The notes below the pieces were generated by a model. That model had not been told where the DNA came from and ran no database searches. It saw only the letters and a program-made list of their open reading frames with translations. Made by a program: the position numbers and the translations under genes. From CAVVUC01 sp963751395 (GTDB lineage Bacteria; Verrucomicrobiota; Verrucomicrobiia; Chthoniobacterales; Chthoniobacteraceae), in NCBI GenBank assembly GCA_963751395.1, contig CAVVUC010000002.1:496001-560000 (forward strand): 64,000 nucleotides of DNA, read 5' to 3'. Shown one piece after another: positions 15,787-24,781 of this stretch; the first letter of the stretch is position 1, and the number at the start of each line of letters is the position of its first letter.

Positions 15787-17487
15787 ATGCTTACTGACCG
15801 GGTTTTTGCCCTTGTTCTATTTTTTGGTCTGGCTGCACGCACCCTCTTTGCCGCGGAAAGCATGGGGGCCGACACCGGGAACGATCTGCTCGGTTGGGAT
15901 CGGGTCCGGACGGAGAGGATCACCCTTCGTCAGGCGATTGAGATGGCTCTGAAAAACAACATCGATATCCGCTGGAGCAAGACGGATGTGAAGGTGGATG
16001 CCGATCGCGTCCGGATTGCATGGGGGGCGTTCGATCCAAGTTTGAATTTGACGGCGACGCGTGAGTCGATCCGCACGCCGCAGGATGCACAGCAGATTGT
16101 GGCCACCGGCCAGGGGGAGAGCCTTTTGCAGTTGCAGCAGAACCGGCTTCTGGCGGAACTCATTTACCAGCAGGCAGTGACCCAGGCGATTCTTAGCGGG
16201 CAAGCGATTCCTCCGCGCCCTGCCGCCCTGGATGAACCGATCGCGACCACGCTAAATCAGACGCCGATTTTCGAAGAGGAGAATTATCGCCTGCAGAGTG
16301 CTGTGCAGGGCAGGATGCCGTGGGGGGGGCAGTATTCGCTGGGTCTCCGCGCTGACCAACTCGACAACACGCTCAGCCGCCAGATTCCGCCGTCCCTGTT
16401 CAACCCCGAATGGGCTACTTTCGCGGGCGTCTCGTTCAACCAGCCGTTGCTGCGCGACTTTGGCTTCGATGCAAATCTTGCCGAGGTTCGCATCGCGCGC
16501 AAAAACAGGGAGATTTCCGAAATCACATGGGAGTCGAAGATCGTTACTGCGATGACGACGGTATTGGTGACTTATTACGACATGCTTTTCAGCTACAGGC
16601 TGATTGATGTCTGGAAGGACGCGATCGAGGCCGACAGGAAGCTGCTCGGCGAAAATCGCAGGCGTCTCGATCTCGGAATGATGGCTCCGATTGATGTGCA
16701 GCAGGCCGAGGCGCAGATGTCGGTGGATGAGGACAAGATGCTCGTGGCGAAGAACCTTTTCATGGAGCGTCAGTTCCAACTGAAACGACAGGTTCTCAAA
16801 GGATACGAGGCAGAGGTCGATCAGGTGTATTGTCCCACCGGCGATGAGTTGCTGGAGGCTCCGCGGATCAATCGCGCGGAGTTGATGAAGATCGCTTTCG
16901 AGTACCGGCTTGATTACCGCAACGCTCTGAAGGACGCCGATATTCAAAACATCCGCCTGAAGTATGCCAAGAACCAGTTGTGGCCGCGCCTGGATGTCGT
17001 CGCCACCCTCGGCTACAACGGCCTGAGCAACTCCCTCGATTCAAGCTGGTCGAAGGCGCTGGACTCTCAAGCGCCGCAATGGTCGATCGGATTGCAGGCT
17101 TCCATTCCCCTGGGCAACTTGCAGGCCCGCGCGCAATACGACGTGGTGAAGGGGCTGAAGGAGCAGGCGGTTTTGCGCATCAAACAAGTGGAGCTAAACA
17201 TCAGCCTCGATGTCGATACGGCGATCAGCCGCGTCGTCACGAACACACAAAGCATGGAAACCAGCCGGAAGACGGTGCGGCTGCGCGAGGAGGAGGTGCG
17301 GATTCAAAAGCGCCGCATTGAGGAGGGCCAAATCTCGAGCTTCGAAGCGATCGAGACATTGAAGAAACTCTACGACGAACGATCGCGCGAACTGAACGCG
17401 GTGGCAGAACTGAACAAGTCCATCATCCAGCTCTGGGCGGCCACCGGCACGGTTCTTCAGCGCCTGTCAATTCGTGTTGAGAAATGA
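15787..17487 (+). CDS. TolC-like outer-membrane efflux protein
   Basis: 566 residues. Start chosen at MLTDRVFALVLFFGLAARTL, a typical Sec signal peptide ending near AAES; a TTG 54 bases upstream is less likely. Two repeated helical regions of the outer-membrane efflux protein family are visible, beginning ITLRQAIEMALKNNIDIRWS and, in the second half, INRAELMKIAFEYRLDYRNA. These proteins form trimeric outer-membrane ducts for type I secretion or RND/ABC efflux. No inner-membrane partner lies beside it, so the cognate pump is unknown. Confidence 0.85.
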   Translation: MLTDRVFALVLFFGLAARTLFAAESMGADTGNDLLGWDRVRTERITLRQAIEMALKNNIDIRWSKTDVKVDADRVRIAWGAFDPSLNLTATRESIRTPQDAQQIVATGQGESLLQLQQNRLLAELIYQQAVTQAILSGQAIPPRPAALDEPIATTLNQTPIFEEENYRLQSAVQGRMPWGGQYSLGLRADQLDNTLSRQIPPSLFNPEWATFAGVSFNQPLLRDFGFDANLAEVRIARKNREISEITWESKIVTAMTTVLVTYYDMLFSYRLIDVWKDAIEADRKLLGENRRRLDLGMMAPIDVQQAEAQMSVDEDKMLVAKNLFMERQFQLKRQVLKGYEAEVDQVYCPTGDELLEAPRINRAELMKIAFEYRLDYRNALKDADIQNIRLKYAKNQLWPRLDVVATLGYNGLSNSLDSSWSKALDSQAPQWSIGLQASIPLGNLQARAQYDVVKGLKEQAVLRIKQVELNISLDVDTAISRVVTNTQSMETSRKTVRLREEEVRIQKRRIEEGQISSFEAIETLKKLYDERSRELNAVAELNKSIIQLWAATGTVLQRLSIRVEK

Positions 17488-17514
17488 CGCCTTCATCCAG
17501 CCTGCGGAAATCGC

Positions 17515-19155
17515 CTACGCCGACAACTCGTAAAAAGTCGGCGGCTCATAGGTCCAGCCCTCGCTCAGACGGCGTTGCTCGCTCTTCAGTTTCTGGAAAA
17601 TAATTCTGCCAGCGACCGGCGCTGAGAGTCTCGCCCGCAGACCGAACTGGTCATAGATTTCCCGCAGCACGGACGTGATCTCCGCCCACATCGCAGGGCG
17701 CGACTTGAACCAGCGGCGGCTGGCCCAGAGCGCGGCGGCGTAAGTCACCGCAAGGTCCCGTGCCTCCCACGCATAGCGCGCGCGGATGCGCATGTCCGGG
17801 TGGTTGCGATAGCGGAGCCATCCTTTCAAAGTCGTCCGCGCGACGCGCACGACGCTCGGACCGTTCACCTCGAAATCTCGCTCGAACGCCTTGATCAGAA
17901 ACTCGGTTTCCATTCCTGGCGGGATGTGATGATGCTTGTGGCTGAAGCGGAACTGCCCGTGAACATCGGCAGGCTCGAGGCACTCGGGATCGAGCAGCGT
18001 GCCCTCGCGGAGATGCTCGGCGAAGAGCGGCGTGCCCGGAACGGGCGTGTATAGCATGAACTGGTGGAACTCGGTGTTGTGGCTCACGGCGTGTTCAATC
18101 GCCGCTTCGATGTTCTCCGGCGTGTGCTCCTCGAGACCGATGATCGTCGAGCCGAGCACGCGGATGCCGTGCGATTGCAGCGTGCCCACCAGCTCGTGCG
18201 TGTCCGTGTTCGCGAGCTTGTTGTATTGGCTGTCCTTCCCTTCGAGCCCCATCCAGACCCACGAAATGCCGATCTCGACAAGCTGCTCGATGGTGTAGCT
18301 GCGCAGCACGTTGGCCGAACTGAACACGTAGAGCGACCAGCTCTTGTTGTGTTCCTTCATCAACTCGAGCAGCCGCAGCGCCCGCTTGCGATGCGCGAGA
18401 AAGTTTTCGTCCATCACGAAAAACGACCTCACCTTCATGTCGCGCTCAAGCCCGACCATCACGTCGAACAACTGATCGCCTGTCTCGTAGAAATGGATGA
18501 AACGCCCCTTGCCGCCGAACATCGCCGAAGTCGCGCAGAAGTTGCAGCCCAGCGGACAACCCACCGACGGAATCAGCGTCGCCGCAACCTCGCCGGCTTT
18601 TTCTGTCAAAGAGATGCCCATGGTGCGCGCGCCAATCCCCGACCAGATGCGCGGGTGGCGGATCGGCTGGTTTTCATCCTCGCCCAAAAAATTGCGGAAC
18701 CAGCTCACGCCCTCGCCGCGCACGACATGATCTGCGCCAATCCGCTCCTTGAGATTCGGCATGCCGGCGATGTGGCCGCCCACGACGATTTTCGCCTTCG
18801 GCAGATGCTCGCGGATCAACCGGCACATCACCTCGACTTTCTTGTAGTTCGGCGGAATCGCGCTGATGGCGACAATCTCGTAATCCTTTTCGCGAACCTC
18901 CTCGATGAACCGGTCCAGCGTCGGGAAATCGAGCAGCGCGCTCGGAGCCTTGATGTTTGCCTGCATCAGCATCAGCCCCCACGAGCGATGAAACATTCGC
19001 AGCGAAAACGGCCCCTGCGTGCGCGTGACCTGGTTGTGGTACAGCTCCATTGGATTGATCGCGCGGCTGCCGTATTCGTCGTCGCGGCCATAAGGCCCGA
19101 AGACGCTGGTAAAAAGAATGCGCGGACTTGAAACAGAAGTGGAGGAGCTGGACAT
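17515..19155 (-). CDS. Cobalamin-domain radical SAM protein
   Basis: 546 residues from MSSSSTSVSS. Residues ~11-165 form a B12-binding-like Rossmann domain (VAISAIPPNYKKVEVM, AKIVVGGHIAGMPNLKERIG). The radical SAM cluster motif CPLGCNFC follows, with cysteines at residues 200, 204 and 207 for the 4Fe-4S cluster, and then a TIM-barrel-like region with GSTIIGLEEHTPENIE. Architecture as in BchE/HpnJ-type enzymes, which modify lipids, tetrapyrroles or hopanoids. The substrate cannot be told from the sequence, and no lipid or hopanoid genes are adjacent. It is convergent with the TolC-like gene. Confidence 0.8.
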   Translation of the reverse strand: MSSSSTSVSSPRILFTSVFGPYGRDDEYGSRAINPMELYHNQVTRTQGPFSLRMFHRSWGLMLMQANIKAPSALLDFPTLDRFIEEVREKDYEIVAISAIPPNYKKVEVMCRLIREHLPKAKIVVGGHIAGMPNLKERIGADHVVRGEGVSWFRNFLGEDENQPIRHPRIWSGIGARTMGISLTEKAGEVAATLIPSVGCPLGCNFCATSAMFGGKGRFIHFYETGDQLFDVMVGLERDMKVRSFFVMDENFLAHRKRALRLLELMKEHNKSWSLYVFSSANVLRSYTIEQLVEIGISWVWMGLEGKDSQYNKLANTDTHELVGTLQSHGIRVLGSTIIGLEEHTPENIEAAIEHAVSHNTEFHQFMLYTPVPGTPLFAEHLREGTLLDPECLEPADVHGQFRFSHKHHHIPPGMETEFLIKAFERDFEVNGPSVVRVARTTLKGWLRYRNHPDMRIRARYAWEARDLAVTYAAALWASRRWFKSRPAMWAEITSVLREIYDQFGLRARLSAPVAGRIIFQKLKSEQRRLSEGWTYEPPTFYELSA

Positions 19156-19437
19156 GGTATTGGCTTTACTGCGGCTGACACGAGCCAACCTTTGGAGGGT
19201 TATACGTAGTGGACGAATGGAAAAACGGAACACCTTCATTTGCCAAACACTGACCCTCCGTTGGCCTGGGGGCGCAGTGATGCAGTTCGGAAAAACTGCC
19301 TCCCGCCCGCTTCCGCCGGCGAAATCTGCAGCCCGTCAAAATTTTCCAAATGACCTCGGCTCCGTCGATCCGCGCTGCCGTTCGATCGCAAACGGTTCGG
19401 ATTGTCAGGCTTGCTGAGCCATCGCTATCTTTACGAG
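19156..19437. other. Intergenic region without recognised gene
   Basis: About 280 bp between the divergent radical SAM and carboxypeptidase-like genes. Both promoters should be here. No RNA gene, repeat or convincing ORF was recognised. Confidence 0.5.
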
Positions 19438-20238
19438 ATGGAAAATGCAGGCGACACCTCCGCTCCTCGCTCGATCAAAGAAATTCTGCTACCGCTGTTC
19501 ATCCAAGTCGGCACGTCGGATTTTCTCCGTGCCGACTCACTTGGGTTTTGGCGGGACGGACAGGACCGGTTCTGGTTGCCGCGTTTTGTTTTTCAAAGAA
19601 CACAGGTCGCCAAACCGCGCATTCAAATCGGCATCTTCGCCGGCATCCACGGCGACGAACAGGCGAGCGTTCTGGGTCTGATCGACTTCGTGCGGGAACT
19701 CGAGCGCGACCCGGAACTGGGACGCGAGTTCCAGCTCTGGCTTTACCCGCTCTGCAATCCCGCCGGCTTCATTGATGGCACGCGTCACTCTCGGTCCGGC
19801 TTGGATTTGAACCGCGAGTTTTGGAAAGGCTCGCAAGAACCGGAGGTGAAGCTTCTTGAGGAGGAACTTCAGCGGCGCAAATTCGACGGCATCATTTCCC
19901 TGCACACCGACGACACGAGCGAAGGCGTCTATGGGTTCGTGCGAGGCGCGACGTTGACAAAGCACCTGCTCACGCCCGCGCTCGCAGCCGCGGGAGCCGC
20001 CCTGCCCCGCAATATGCAAAGTAAGATCGACGGCTTTCACGCGATCGAAGGGGTCATTCACTCCGGCTACGGCGGCATCCTTTCCGCGCCTCCCGGCACG
20101 CATCCCGAGCCGTTCGAGATCGTGCTCGAAACTCCGCAGCATGCGCCGCTCGATTTGCAGCGCGAGGCATTCCTGCTGGCGTTGCGCGAGATTCTCACGA
20201 CCTACCGCGAGATGATTTCGTTCGCGGCAAACATCTGA
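19438..20238 (+). CDS. M14-family zinc carboxypeptidase / AstE-like hydrolase
   Basis: 266 residues from MENAGDTS (TTG at 19402 would add 12). Seen: GIFAGIHGDEQAS with the H-x-x-E zinc pair, YPLCNPAGFIDGTRHS, DLNREFW, and IISLHTDD with the third zinc histidine. Near the C-terminus a glutamate in FEIVLETPQHAP fits the catalytic base position. Proteins of this shape cleave C-terminal amino acids or N-acyl groups (succinylglutamate desuccinylase/aspartoacylase branch). No signal peptide, so it is probably cytoplasmic. Substrate unknown. Confidence 0.75.
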   Translation: MENAGDTSAPRSIKEILLPLFIQVGTSDFLRADSLGFWRDGQDRFWLPRFVFQRTQVAKPRIQIGIFAGIHGDEQASVLGLIDFVRELERDPELGREFQLWLYPLCNPAGFIDGTRHSRSGLDLNREFWKGSQEPEVKLLEEELQRRKFDGIISLHTDDTSEGVYGFVRGATLTKHLLTPALAAAGAALPRNMQSKIDGFHAIEGVIHSGYGGILSAPPGTHPEPFEIVLETPQHAPLDLQREAFLLALREILTTYREMISFAANI

Positions 20239-20330
20239 TCAACACCAGCGGGTTTTGGCCGCCGGAAAAGTTGTTGCGTCGGCAAAGGCGGCGACCTAGA
20301 GTCCCAACTCCACTGAACCAGTAGAGTAAG

Positions 20331-20897
20331 ATGAAAGTCTCCAAACGTGGCGAATACGCCCTCCGCGCACTCATCGACATCGGCATCGCCAGCGAGCTGG
20401 GCCGTGAGCTTGTGCAGATCGGAGAGCTGGCCACGCAGGAGCGGCTGCCGACGAAATTTCTCGAACAAATCCTCACGCAGCTCAAGGCGGCCGGCTTCGT
20501 GGACAGCCGGCGCGGCAAACTGGGCGGCTACTTTCTTGCGAAGCCGATGAAGAAGATCACCTTCGGCTCGGTGATCCGCTTGATCGACGGGCCGCTCGCG
20601 CCGATCTCGTGCGTGAGCCAGACGGCTTACGAGAAGTGTTCGTGCCCGGACGAGGAGCATTGCGGGCTGCGCATGCTGATGCTCGATGTGCGCAACTTGA
20701 TCGCGAGCATCCTTGACCGCTACACGCTCGCGGACACGGTCGAGGTTACTCTGCGCAAAATGCGCCGGGACAAGGTGCCGCTGCCTTTTCTCGGGGGCGT
20801 GATCGAGGTTCCACAGATTTCTCTCCCCAAACCACCCATGCGGCGTCCAAAGTCGGTCCGCCCATCGAATAAAACCAAAACAACTACGAAAAAATGA
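20331..20897 (+). CDS. Rrf2-family transcriptional regulator, cysteine-rich
   Basis: 188 residues. Seen: N-terminal winged helix KVSKRGEYALRALIDIG, then LPTKFLEQILTQLKAAGFV and the wing RRGKLGGYFLA, as in IscR/CymR/NsrR. A cysteine cluster C-x8-C-x-C-x5-C (starting SCVSQTAYEKCSC) lies at about residue 100; related proteins bind Fe-S clusters with three such cysteines. A Lys/Thr-rich tail of ~30 residues is unusual. The stop overlaps the start of the ABC substrate-binding protein (ATGA), so it probably regulates this transporter from within the same operon. Confidence 0.88.
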   Translation: MKVSKRGEYALRALIDIGIASELGRELVQIGELATQERLPTKFLEQILTQLKAAGFVDSRRGKLGGYFLAKPMKKITFGSVIRLIDGPLAPISCVSQTAYEKCSCPDEEHCGLRMLMLDVRNLIASILDRYTLADTVEVTLRKMRRDKVPLPFLGGVIEVPQISLPKPPMRRPKSVRPSNKTKTTTKK

Positions 20898-21856
20898 AGA
20901 CCCTGCTCAAATCACTCGCCGTCTTTCTGATCACAGCCGCATCGTCTGTCGCTGCCGACAAGACCGTGGTGCGCATCGGGCATTTTCCGAACATCACGCA
21001 CGTGCAGTCGTTGGTCGCGCACAACCTCTCGCGCCAGGGCAGGGGCTGGTTCGAGGAGCGCCTCGGCCCCGATGTCGAAATCCAGTGGTTCCTTTACAAC
21101 GCCGGCCCGAGCGCGATGGAAGCGGTTTTTGCCAACTCGATCGACATGACCTACGTCGGCCCGAGCCCCGCGCTCAACGCCTACACGAAATCGAAGGGCG
21201 AGGAGATCCGCATCGTCTCCGGCGCGGCCAACGGCGGCGCGGCACTTGTGGTGCAGCCCGATTCCAACCTGAAAACGGCGGCGGACTTTCGTGGGAAGAA
21301 AATCGCCACCCCGCAACTCGGCAACACGCAGGACGTGGCGTGCCGGGCGTGGCTGAAGGCGGGTGGATTGAAGATCACCCAGCTCGGCGGCGATGCGTTT
21401 GTGCTTCCGACTCAGAACCCTGACCAGCTTTCGCTTTTTCAGCAGAAGAAAGTGGACGCTGTCTGGACCGTTGAGCCGTGGGTCTCACGACTTGAGCGCG
21501 AAGCCGGAGGCAAGGTGCTTGTCGAGGAATCGGACTCCATCACGACCGTGCTCGTGTCGAGTGTGAAGTTCCTCAACGAGCGGCGCGAGATCGCAAAGAA
21601 GATCGTGCAGGCGCATCGGGAACTGACCGAGTGGATCCAAAAAAATCCCGAGGAAGCGCAGAAGATCGCCGTGGCGGAACTCGCAGAGGAGACGAAAGGA
21701 AAGGTCTTGCCGGAGCTGATCGCAAGTGCATGGAAGCGGATCACGCTTGTCACGGACGTCAAGCGCGAGTCGTTTGAAAAGTTTGTTGAGAACGCAAAAT
21801 CGGCGGGGTTTCTGAAGGACGTTCCGGATTTGTCGCAGTTCATCGCAACGCCCTGA
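20894..21856 (+). CDS. ABC transporter substrate-binding protein (sulfonate/nitrate/taurine type)
   Basis: 320 residues with a Sec signal (LLKSLAVFLITAASSVAA). The NMT1/SsuA-like fold is seen in VRIGHFPNITHVQSL, SIDMTYVGPSPALNAY, DFRGKKIATPQLGNTQD and KVDAVWTVEPWVSRLE. It delivers a small anionic or aromatic ligand, in characterised relatives an alkanesulfonate, taurine, nitrate or thiamine precursor, to the permease. The ligand cannot be read from the sequence, but the flanking Rrf2 genes and the nearby sulfatases favour an organosulfur ligand (inference). First structural gene of the operon. Confidence 0.88.
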   Translation: MKTLLKSLAVFLITAASSVAADKTVVRIGHFPNITHVQSLVAHNLSRQGRGWFEERLGPDVEIQWFLYNAGPSAMEAVFANSIDMTYVGPSPALNAYTKSKGEEIRIVSGAANGGAALVVQPDSNLKTAADFRGKKIATPQLGNTQDVACRAWLKAGGLKITQLGGDAFVLPTQNPDQLSLFQQKKVDAVWTVEPWVSRLEREAGGKVLVEESDSITTVLVSSVKFLNERREIAKKIVQAHRELTEWIQKNPEEAQKIAVAELAEETKGKVLPELIASAWKRITLVTDVKRESFEKFVENAKSAGFLKDVPDLSQFIATP

Positions 21857-21900
21857 GCGACCAGCCGGGCCCGACTCGAAATCCCAGCCTCCTGGTTGCC

Positions 21901-22707
21901 ATGTCGCTGACCGACGAACTTACAGTCATCCCTGCGTCCAAGCTCGCGGTGGAGCACGTCTCGAAGCAATTCAAGACCAAGCGCACGGGCGAAGTCCATG
22001 CGCTCGACGATGTCTCCCTGCAGGTCGGCGAAGGCGAGTTCGTCTGTCTCGTCGGCCCGAGCGGTTGCGGAAAATCGACGCTGCTCAACATCATCGCGGG
22101 ACTCGAAAGCCCCGACAAAGGCCGGGTGCTGTCTGACGGAAAGCCGGTGACCGAGCCGGGCCGCGATCGGATGGTGATGTTCCAGGAATCGGCGTTGTTC
22201 CCGTGGCTCGACGTGCTGAGCAACGTGCTCTTCGGGCTGAAGCTCAAGCCCAACCTGACCAAGAAAGACCGGGTCGAAGTCGCGAAGTTTTACCTCCAGC
22301 TCGTCGGGCTTGAGAAGTTCCTTCACGCCAACATCCACGAGCTTTCCGGCGGCATGAAGCAGCGTGTCGCGCTCGCCCGCGCCCTCGCGCCCAACCCGCG
22401 CGTGCTGCTCATGGACGAGCCGTTCGGCGCGCTCGACGCGCTCACGCGCGAGCAGCTTTACGGCGACATCCAGAAAATCTGGGAGGCGCGCAAAAAGACG
22501 ATCGTATTCGTGACGCACAACGTCCGCGAGGCAGCGTGCCTCGGCGATCGCGTGATTCTTTTCTCGCCCAATCCGGGCCGTGTCCGCGAGGAGTTCAAAG
22601 TGGAACTTCCCCGACCGCGCGACATCAACAGCATCGAACTCGCCAGCTACTCGACCGAAATCACGCGAGCGCTGAAAGGGTATGTCAGCACGGAGGTCGC
22701 AGAATGA
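21901..22707 (+). CDS. ABC transporter ATP-binding protein (SsuB/TauB type)
   Basis: 268 residues. Seen: Walker A GPSGCGKSTLLN, the Q-loop region MVMFQESALFPWL, signature LSGGMKQRVALARALA, Walker B VLLMDEPFGALDA and the switch histidine in VFVTHNVREA. Couples ATP hydrolysis to uptake. It begins 44 bp after the binding-protein gene and overlaps the permease gene by ATGA. Confidence 0.95.
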   Translation: MSLTDELTVIPASKLAVEHVSKQFKTKRTGEVHALDDVSLQVGEGEFVCLVGPSGCGKSTLLNIIAGLESPDKGRVLSDGKPVTEPGRDRMVMFQESALFPWLDVLSNVLFGLKLKPNLTKKDRVEVAKFYLQLVGLEKFLHANIHELSGGMKQRVALARALAPNPRVLLMDEPFGALDALTREQLYGDIQKIWEARKKTIVFVTHNVREAACLGDRVILFSPNPGRVREEFKVELPRPRDINSIELASYSTEITRALKGYVSTEVAE

Positions 22708-23537
22708 GACGTTTCTTTTTGTCGGCTTTGTTTTTCACCGTGCTGGTGATCGTCTGGCATTTTCTGGTGCTGGCGAAAATCTGGTCGCCAGTGCTGCTTC
22801 CCGATCCCTTCGACGTTGGCTGCTATCTCACTGGCGCGCCACGGGAGCTTTTGTCCGCTCATAGCATGGCCGAACTTCGCGGGATGCTCTCGAAGTGGGA
22901 TTTCACCGGGCCGAAAGACATCGTGGCCGCGACAGGCGTGACGTTGAAACGGCTCCTCAGTGGTTATGCGATCGGGTTGGCCCTCGGGCTTCCGCTTGGG
23001 TTGCTCACGGCGCGCTTCAAGTTTTTCGAGGACACGCTCGGCGTGCTCGCGCTCGGATTGCAGACGCTGCCGAGCGTCTGCTGGGTGCCGCTCGCGCTGC
23101 TTTGGTTCGGCCAGACCGAGGCCGCGATGTTGTTCGTCGTCATCATGGGCACGCTCTGGTCGATGATCATCGCCACCGACAACGGCGTGCGAAACGTGCC
23201 GCCGATCTTCGCGCGCGCCGCAAGAACGATGGGATCACGAGCGCTCCACACATGGCTCAAGGTCATCCTGCCCGCGTCGCTGCCTTTCATCGTCAGCGGC
23301 ATGAAGCAGGGCTGGGCGTTTGCGTGGCGTTCGCTCATGGCCGCGGAGATTTACGTCACGATCCTCACCGGGTTCGGCCTCGGCCACCTGCTCCACTACG
23401 GACGCGAACTCAACGCCATGGACCAGGTCATCGGCATCATGCTTATCATCGTCGTCATCGGCCTGCTTGCCGACAAAATCCTCTTCTCGCCCTGGGAGCG
23501 CTTCCTGCACCGCCGCTGGGGAACGGGACGCAACTAG
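22704..23537 (+). CDS. ABC transporter permease (SsuC/TauC type)
   Basis: 277 residues. Start at MRRFFLSALFFTVLV, overlapping the ATPase stop codon. It has about six membrane helices and the EAA-type cytoplasmic loop around RAARTMGSRALHTWLKVILPASLPFIVSG, which docks the ATPase. A 60-residue soluble insertion follows the first helix (AHSMAELRGMLSKWDF). Its stop overlaps the stop of the convergent second Rrf2 gene. Confidence 0.93.
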   Translation: MRRFFLSALFFTVLVIVWHFLVLAKIWSPVLLPDPFDVGCYLTGAPRELLSAHSMAELRGMLSKWDFTGPKDIVAATGVTLKRLLSGYAIGLALGLPLGLLTARFKFFEDTLGVLALGLQTLPSVCWVPLALLWFGQTEAAMLFVVIMGTLWSMIIATDNGVRNVPPIFARAARTMGSRALHTWLKVILPASLPFIVSGMKQGWAFAWRSLMAAEIYVTILTGFGLGHLLHYGRELNAMDQVIGIMLIIVVIGLLADKILFSPWERFLHRRWGTGRN

Positions 23538-23974
23538 ATTTCGAACGCGAGTTCGCCACCGCCGGGGCTGAGTTTCAGCATGTCCTCGATCGTGCAGTGG
23601 TCCAGCCTCGCGCTTAAATCCTCGCGCGCCCCGGTCATCAACAAACGCAGTGCGCATGTCTGCGGATTCGGGCACGTGCATTTCTCCACCGGGTTCACCG
23701 CCGCGCACGGCACCGGAGCCAGCGGGCCGTCCATAATACGGATCACCTCGCCCACGGTGATGCGATCGGGCTGCCTCGCCAGCGCATAGCCGCCGCCGAC
23801 CCCGCGCTTGCTCGAAAGAATTCCGGCGTGGCGCAGCGCGAGCAGCAGTTGCTCGAGGAATTTCAGCGGAATGTTCTCGCGCTTCGAAAGGTCGTGCATC
23901 TGGTGCGAGCGTGGGCTGCGCGCGATGACAATCAGCGCACGGAGAGCGTATTCGGATTTTTTCGAGATTCGCAT
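23534..23974 (-). CDS. Second Rrf2-family regulator with the same four-cysteine motif
   Basis: 146 residues from MRISKKSEYALRAL. Winged-helix core (LSKRENIPLKFLEQLLLALR, KRGVGGGYALARQ) and the same C-x8-C-x-C-x5-C cluster (PCAAVNPVEKCTC) as the protein at 20331. It lacks that protein's C-terminal tail. The two regulators bracket the ABC operon, and this one is convergent with it. They may be an ancient duplication that responds to related signals such as sulfur or Fe-S status (inference). Confidence 0.88.
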   Translation of the reverse strand: MRISKKSEYALRALIVIARSPRSHQMHDLSKRENIPLKFLEQLLLALRHAGILSSKRGVGGGYALARQPDRITVGEVIRIMDGPLAPVPCAAVNPVEKCTCPNPQTCALRLLMTGAREDLSARLDHCTIEDMLKLSPGGGELAFEI

Positions 23975-24087
23975 TTCGAAGCGGACACGCACGTTAGCGG
24001 ATGCGCGGGAGAAGTAAACGCACAAGGCCCTTGCACAACGCCCTTGCATCCGGCGCGCATGGCGGTAGCTTTAGCCCTCCCAAGAAT

Positions 24088-24442
24088 GGGGGCGTACTGG
24101 TTTCGACTTATGGTCCGAGATTCAGGCGGCATGTCGAGGATGACTCGTTGGCCTCGTTAAAACATCGGGTCAAAAAATAAATGCAGATTACGAAGATCTC
24201 GCTCTCGCGGCTTAATTGACCGCGACGTTTCCGGCTCAACGCCTGCTAGAGCCTGGAAGCGACGACAGCAGGCTAATTTGTCGGCGGAGTGACCGCGCCG
24301 GTGAATGAATCGATTTCGTGGACACTAGGGTGCAGGTAGTTTGCCGGCCAGCAGCAGGCGCCCGAAACCTCACGACCGGCTAAACATGTAGAAGCTTGCG
24401 TTGATGATCTTAAGGACAGGGGTTCAACTCCCCTCGCCTCCA
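24088..24442 (+). ncRNA. ssrA: tmRNA
   Basis: Rescues stalled ribosomes with SmpB. The ends pair as a tRNA-like acceptor stem: GGGGGCG at 24088-24094 with CGCCTCC at 24435-24441 (one G-U), preceded by GGGGTTCAACTCCCC as T-arm and followed by discriminator A. The CCA end is not encoded. The 5' side has ACTGGTTTCGACTT, as in other tmRNAs. The resume codon is GCA at 24183 (the AAAAAATAAAT context aligns with other tmRNAs), giving tag ADYEDLALAA and stop TAA at 24213. A possible promoter is TTGCAT (24044) and TAGCTT (24066) with a 16-bp spacer. Confidence 0.93.
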
Positions 24443-24443
24443 C

Positions 24444-24477
24444 CTCTCTAAATATCACGTATTTACGACTTAGAGAG
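24444..24477. other. Inverted repeat just after tmRNA
   Basis: CTCTCTAA at 24444-24451 and TTAGAGAG at 24470-24477 are perfect 8-bp inverted repeats, starting two bases after the mature tmRNA 3' end. It could be a processing or termination hairpin. tmRNA 3' ends are also favoured integration sites, and a decayed transposase follows. Confidence 0.4.
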
Positions 24478-24538
24478 TCGGTATCTAAGACCCAGGCCAA
24501 GACCAAGTCCGCCATTTTCTTATCACTCCCCCAGTGCG

Positions 24539-24760
24539 ATCCCGCTGGAGCACGCGCTGACGGCGTTCCTGAGTTCGGTGCTCGCGGAAGCCAGCCGGTT
24601 TGCCCATGCGGGGTGGCTTCGCCATGATCAAGCCTCGCGGCGGGGCACAAGCTCCTGGACGTTCCCGGTTACACGTTCCGCGTTTGGGTTGCCAATCTCC
24701 GTGGCCCCACCCGATCCCGGAACCGGCATCGCCGTTTCAGGCTCGCGTCGAGATGTCCTC
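24539..24760 (+). pseudogene. Fragments of a decayed IS1380-like transposase
   Basis: Two short stretches in different frames read like a DDE transposase of the IS1380 type: TAFLSSVLAEASRFAHAGWL in the frame of 24539, and KLLDVPGYTFRVWVANLRG in the frame of 24646. The catalytic core between them is missing. No terminal inverted repeats were found. The family call rests on memory of the family's sequence pattern, so it is tentative. The rest of 24478-24781 holds nothing recognisable. Confidence 0.4.
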
Positions 24761-24781
24761 GATGATGACTCCCAAACGCCC

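Noticed and set aside
17515..19155. Reading the radical SAM protein as the sulfatase-maturing enzyme (anSME)
   Set aside because: It has a B12-binding-like N-terminal domain and lacks the C-terminal SPASM cysteine clusters expected of anSME.
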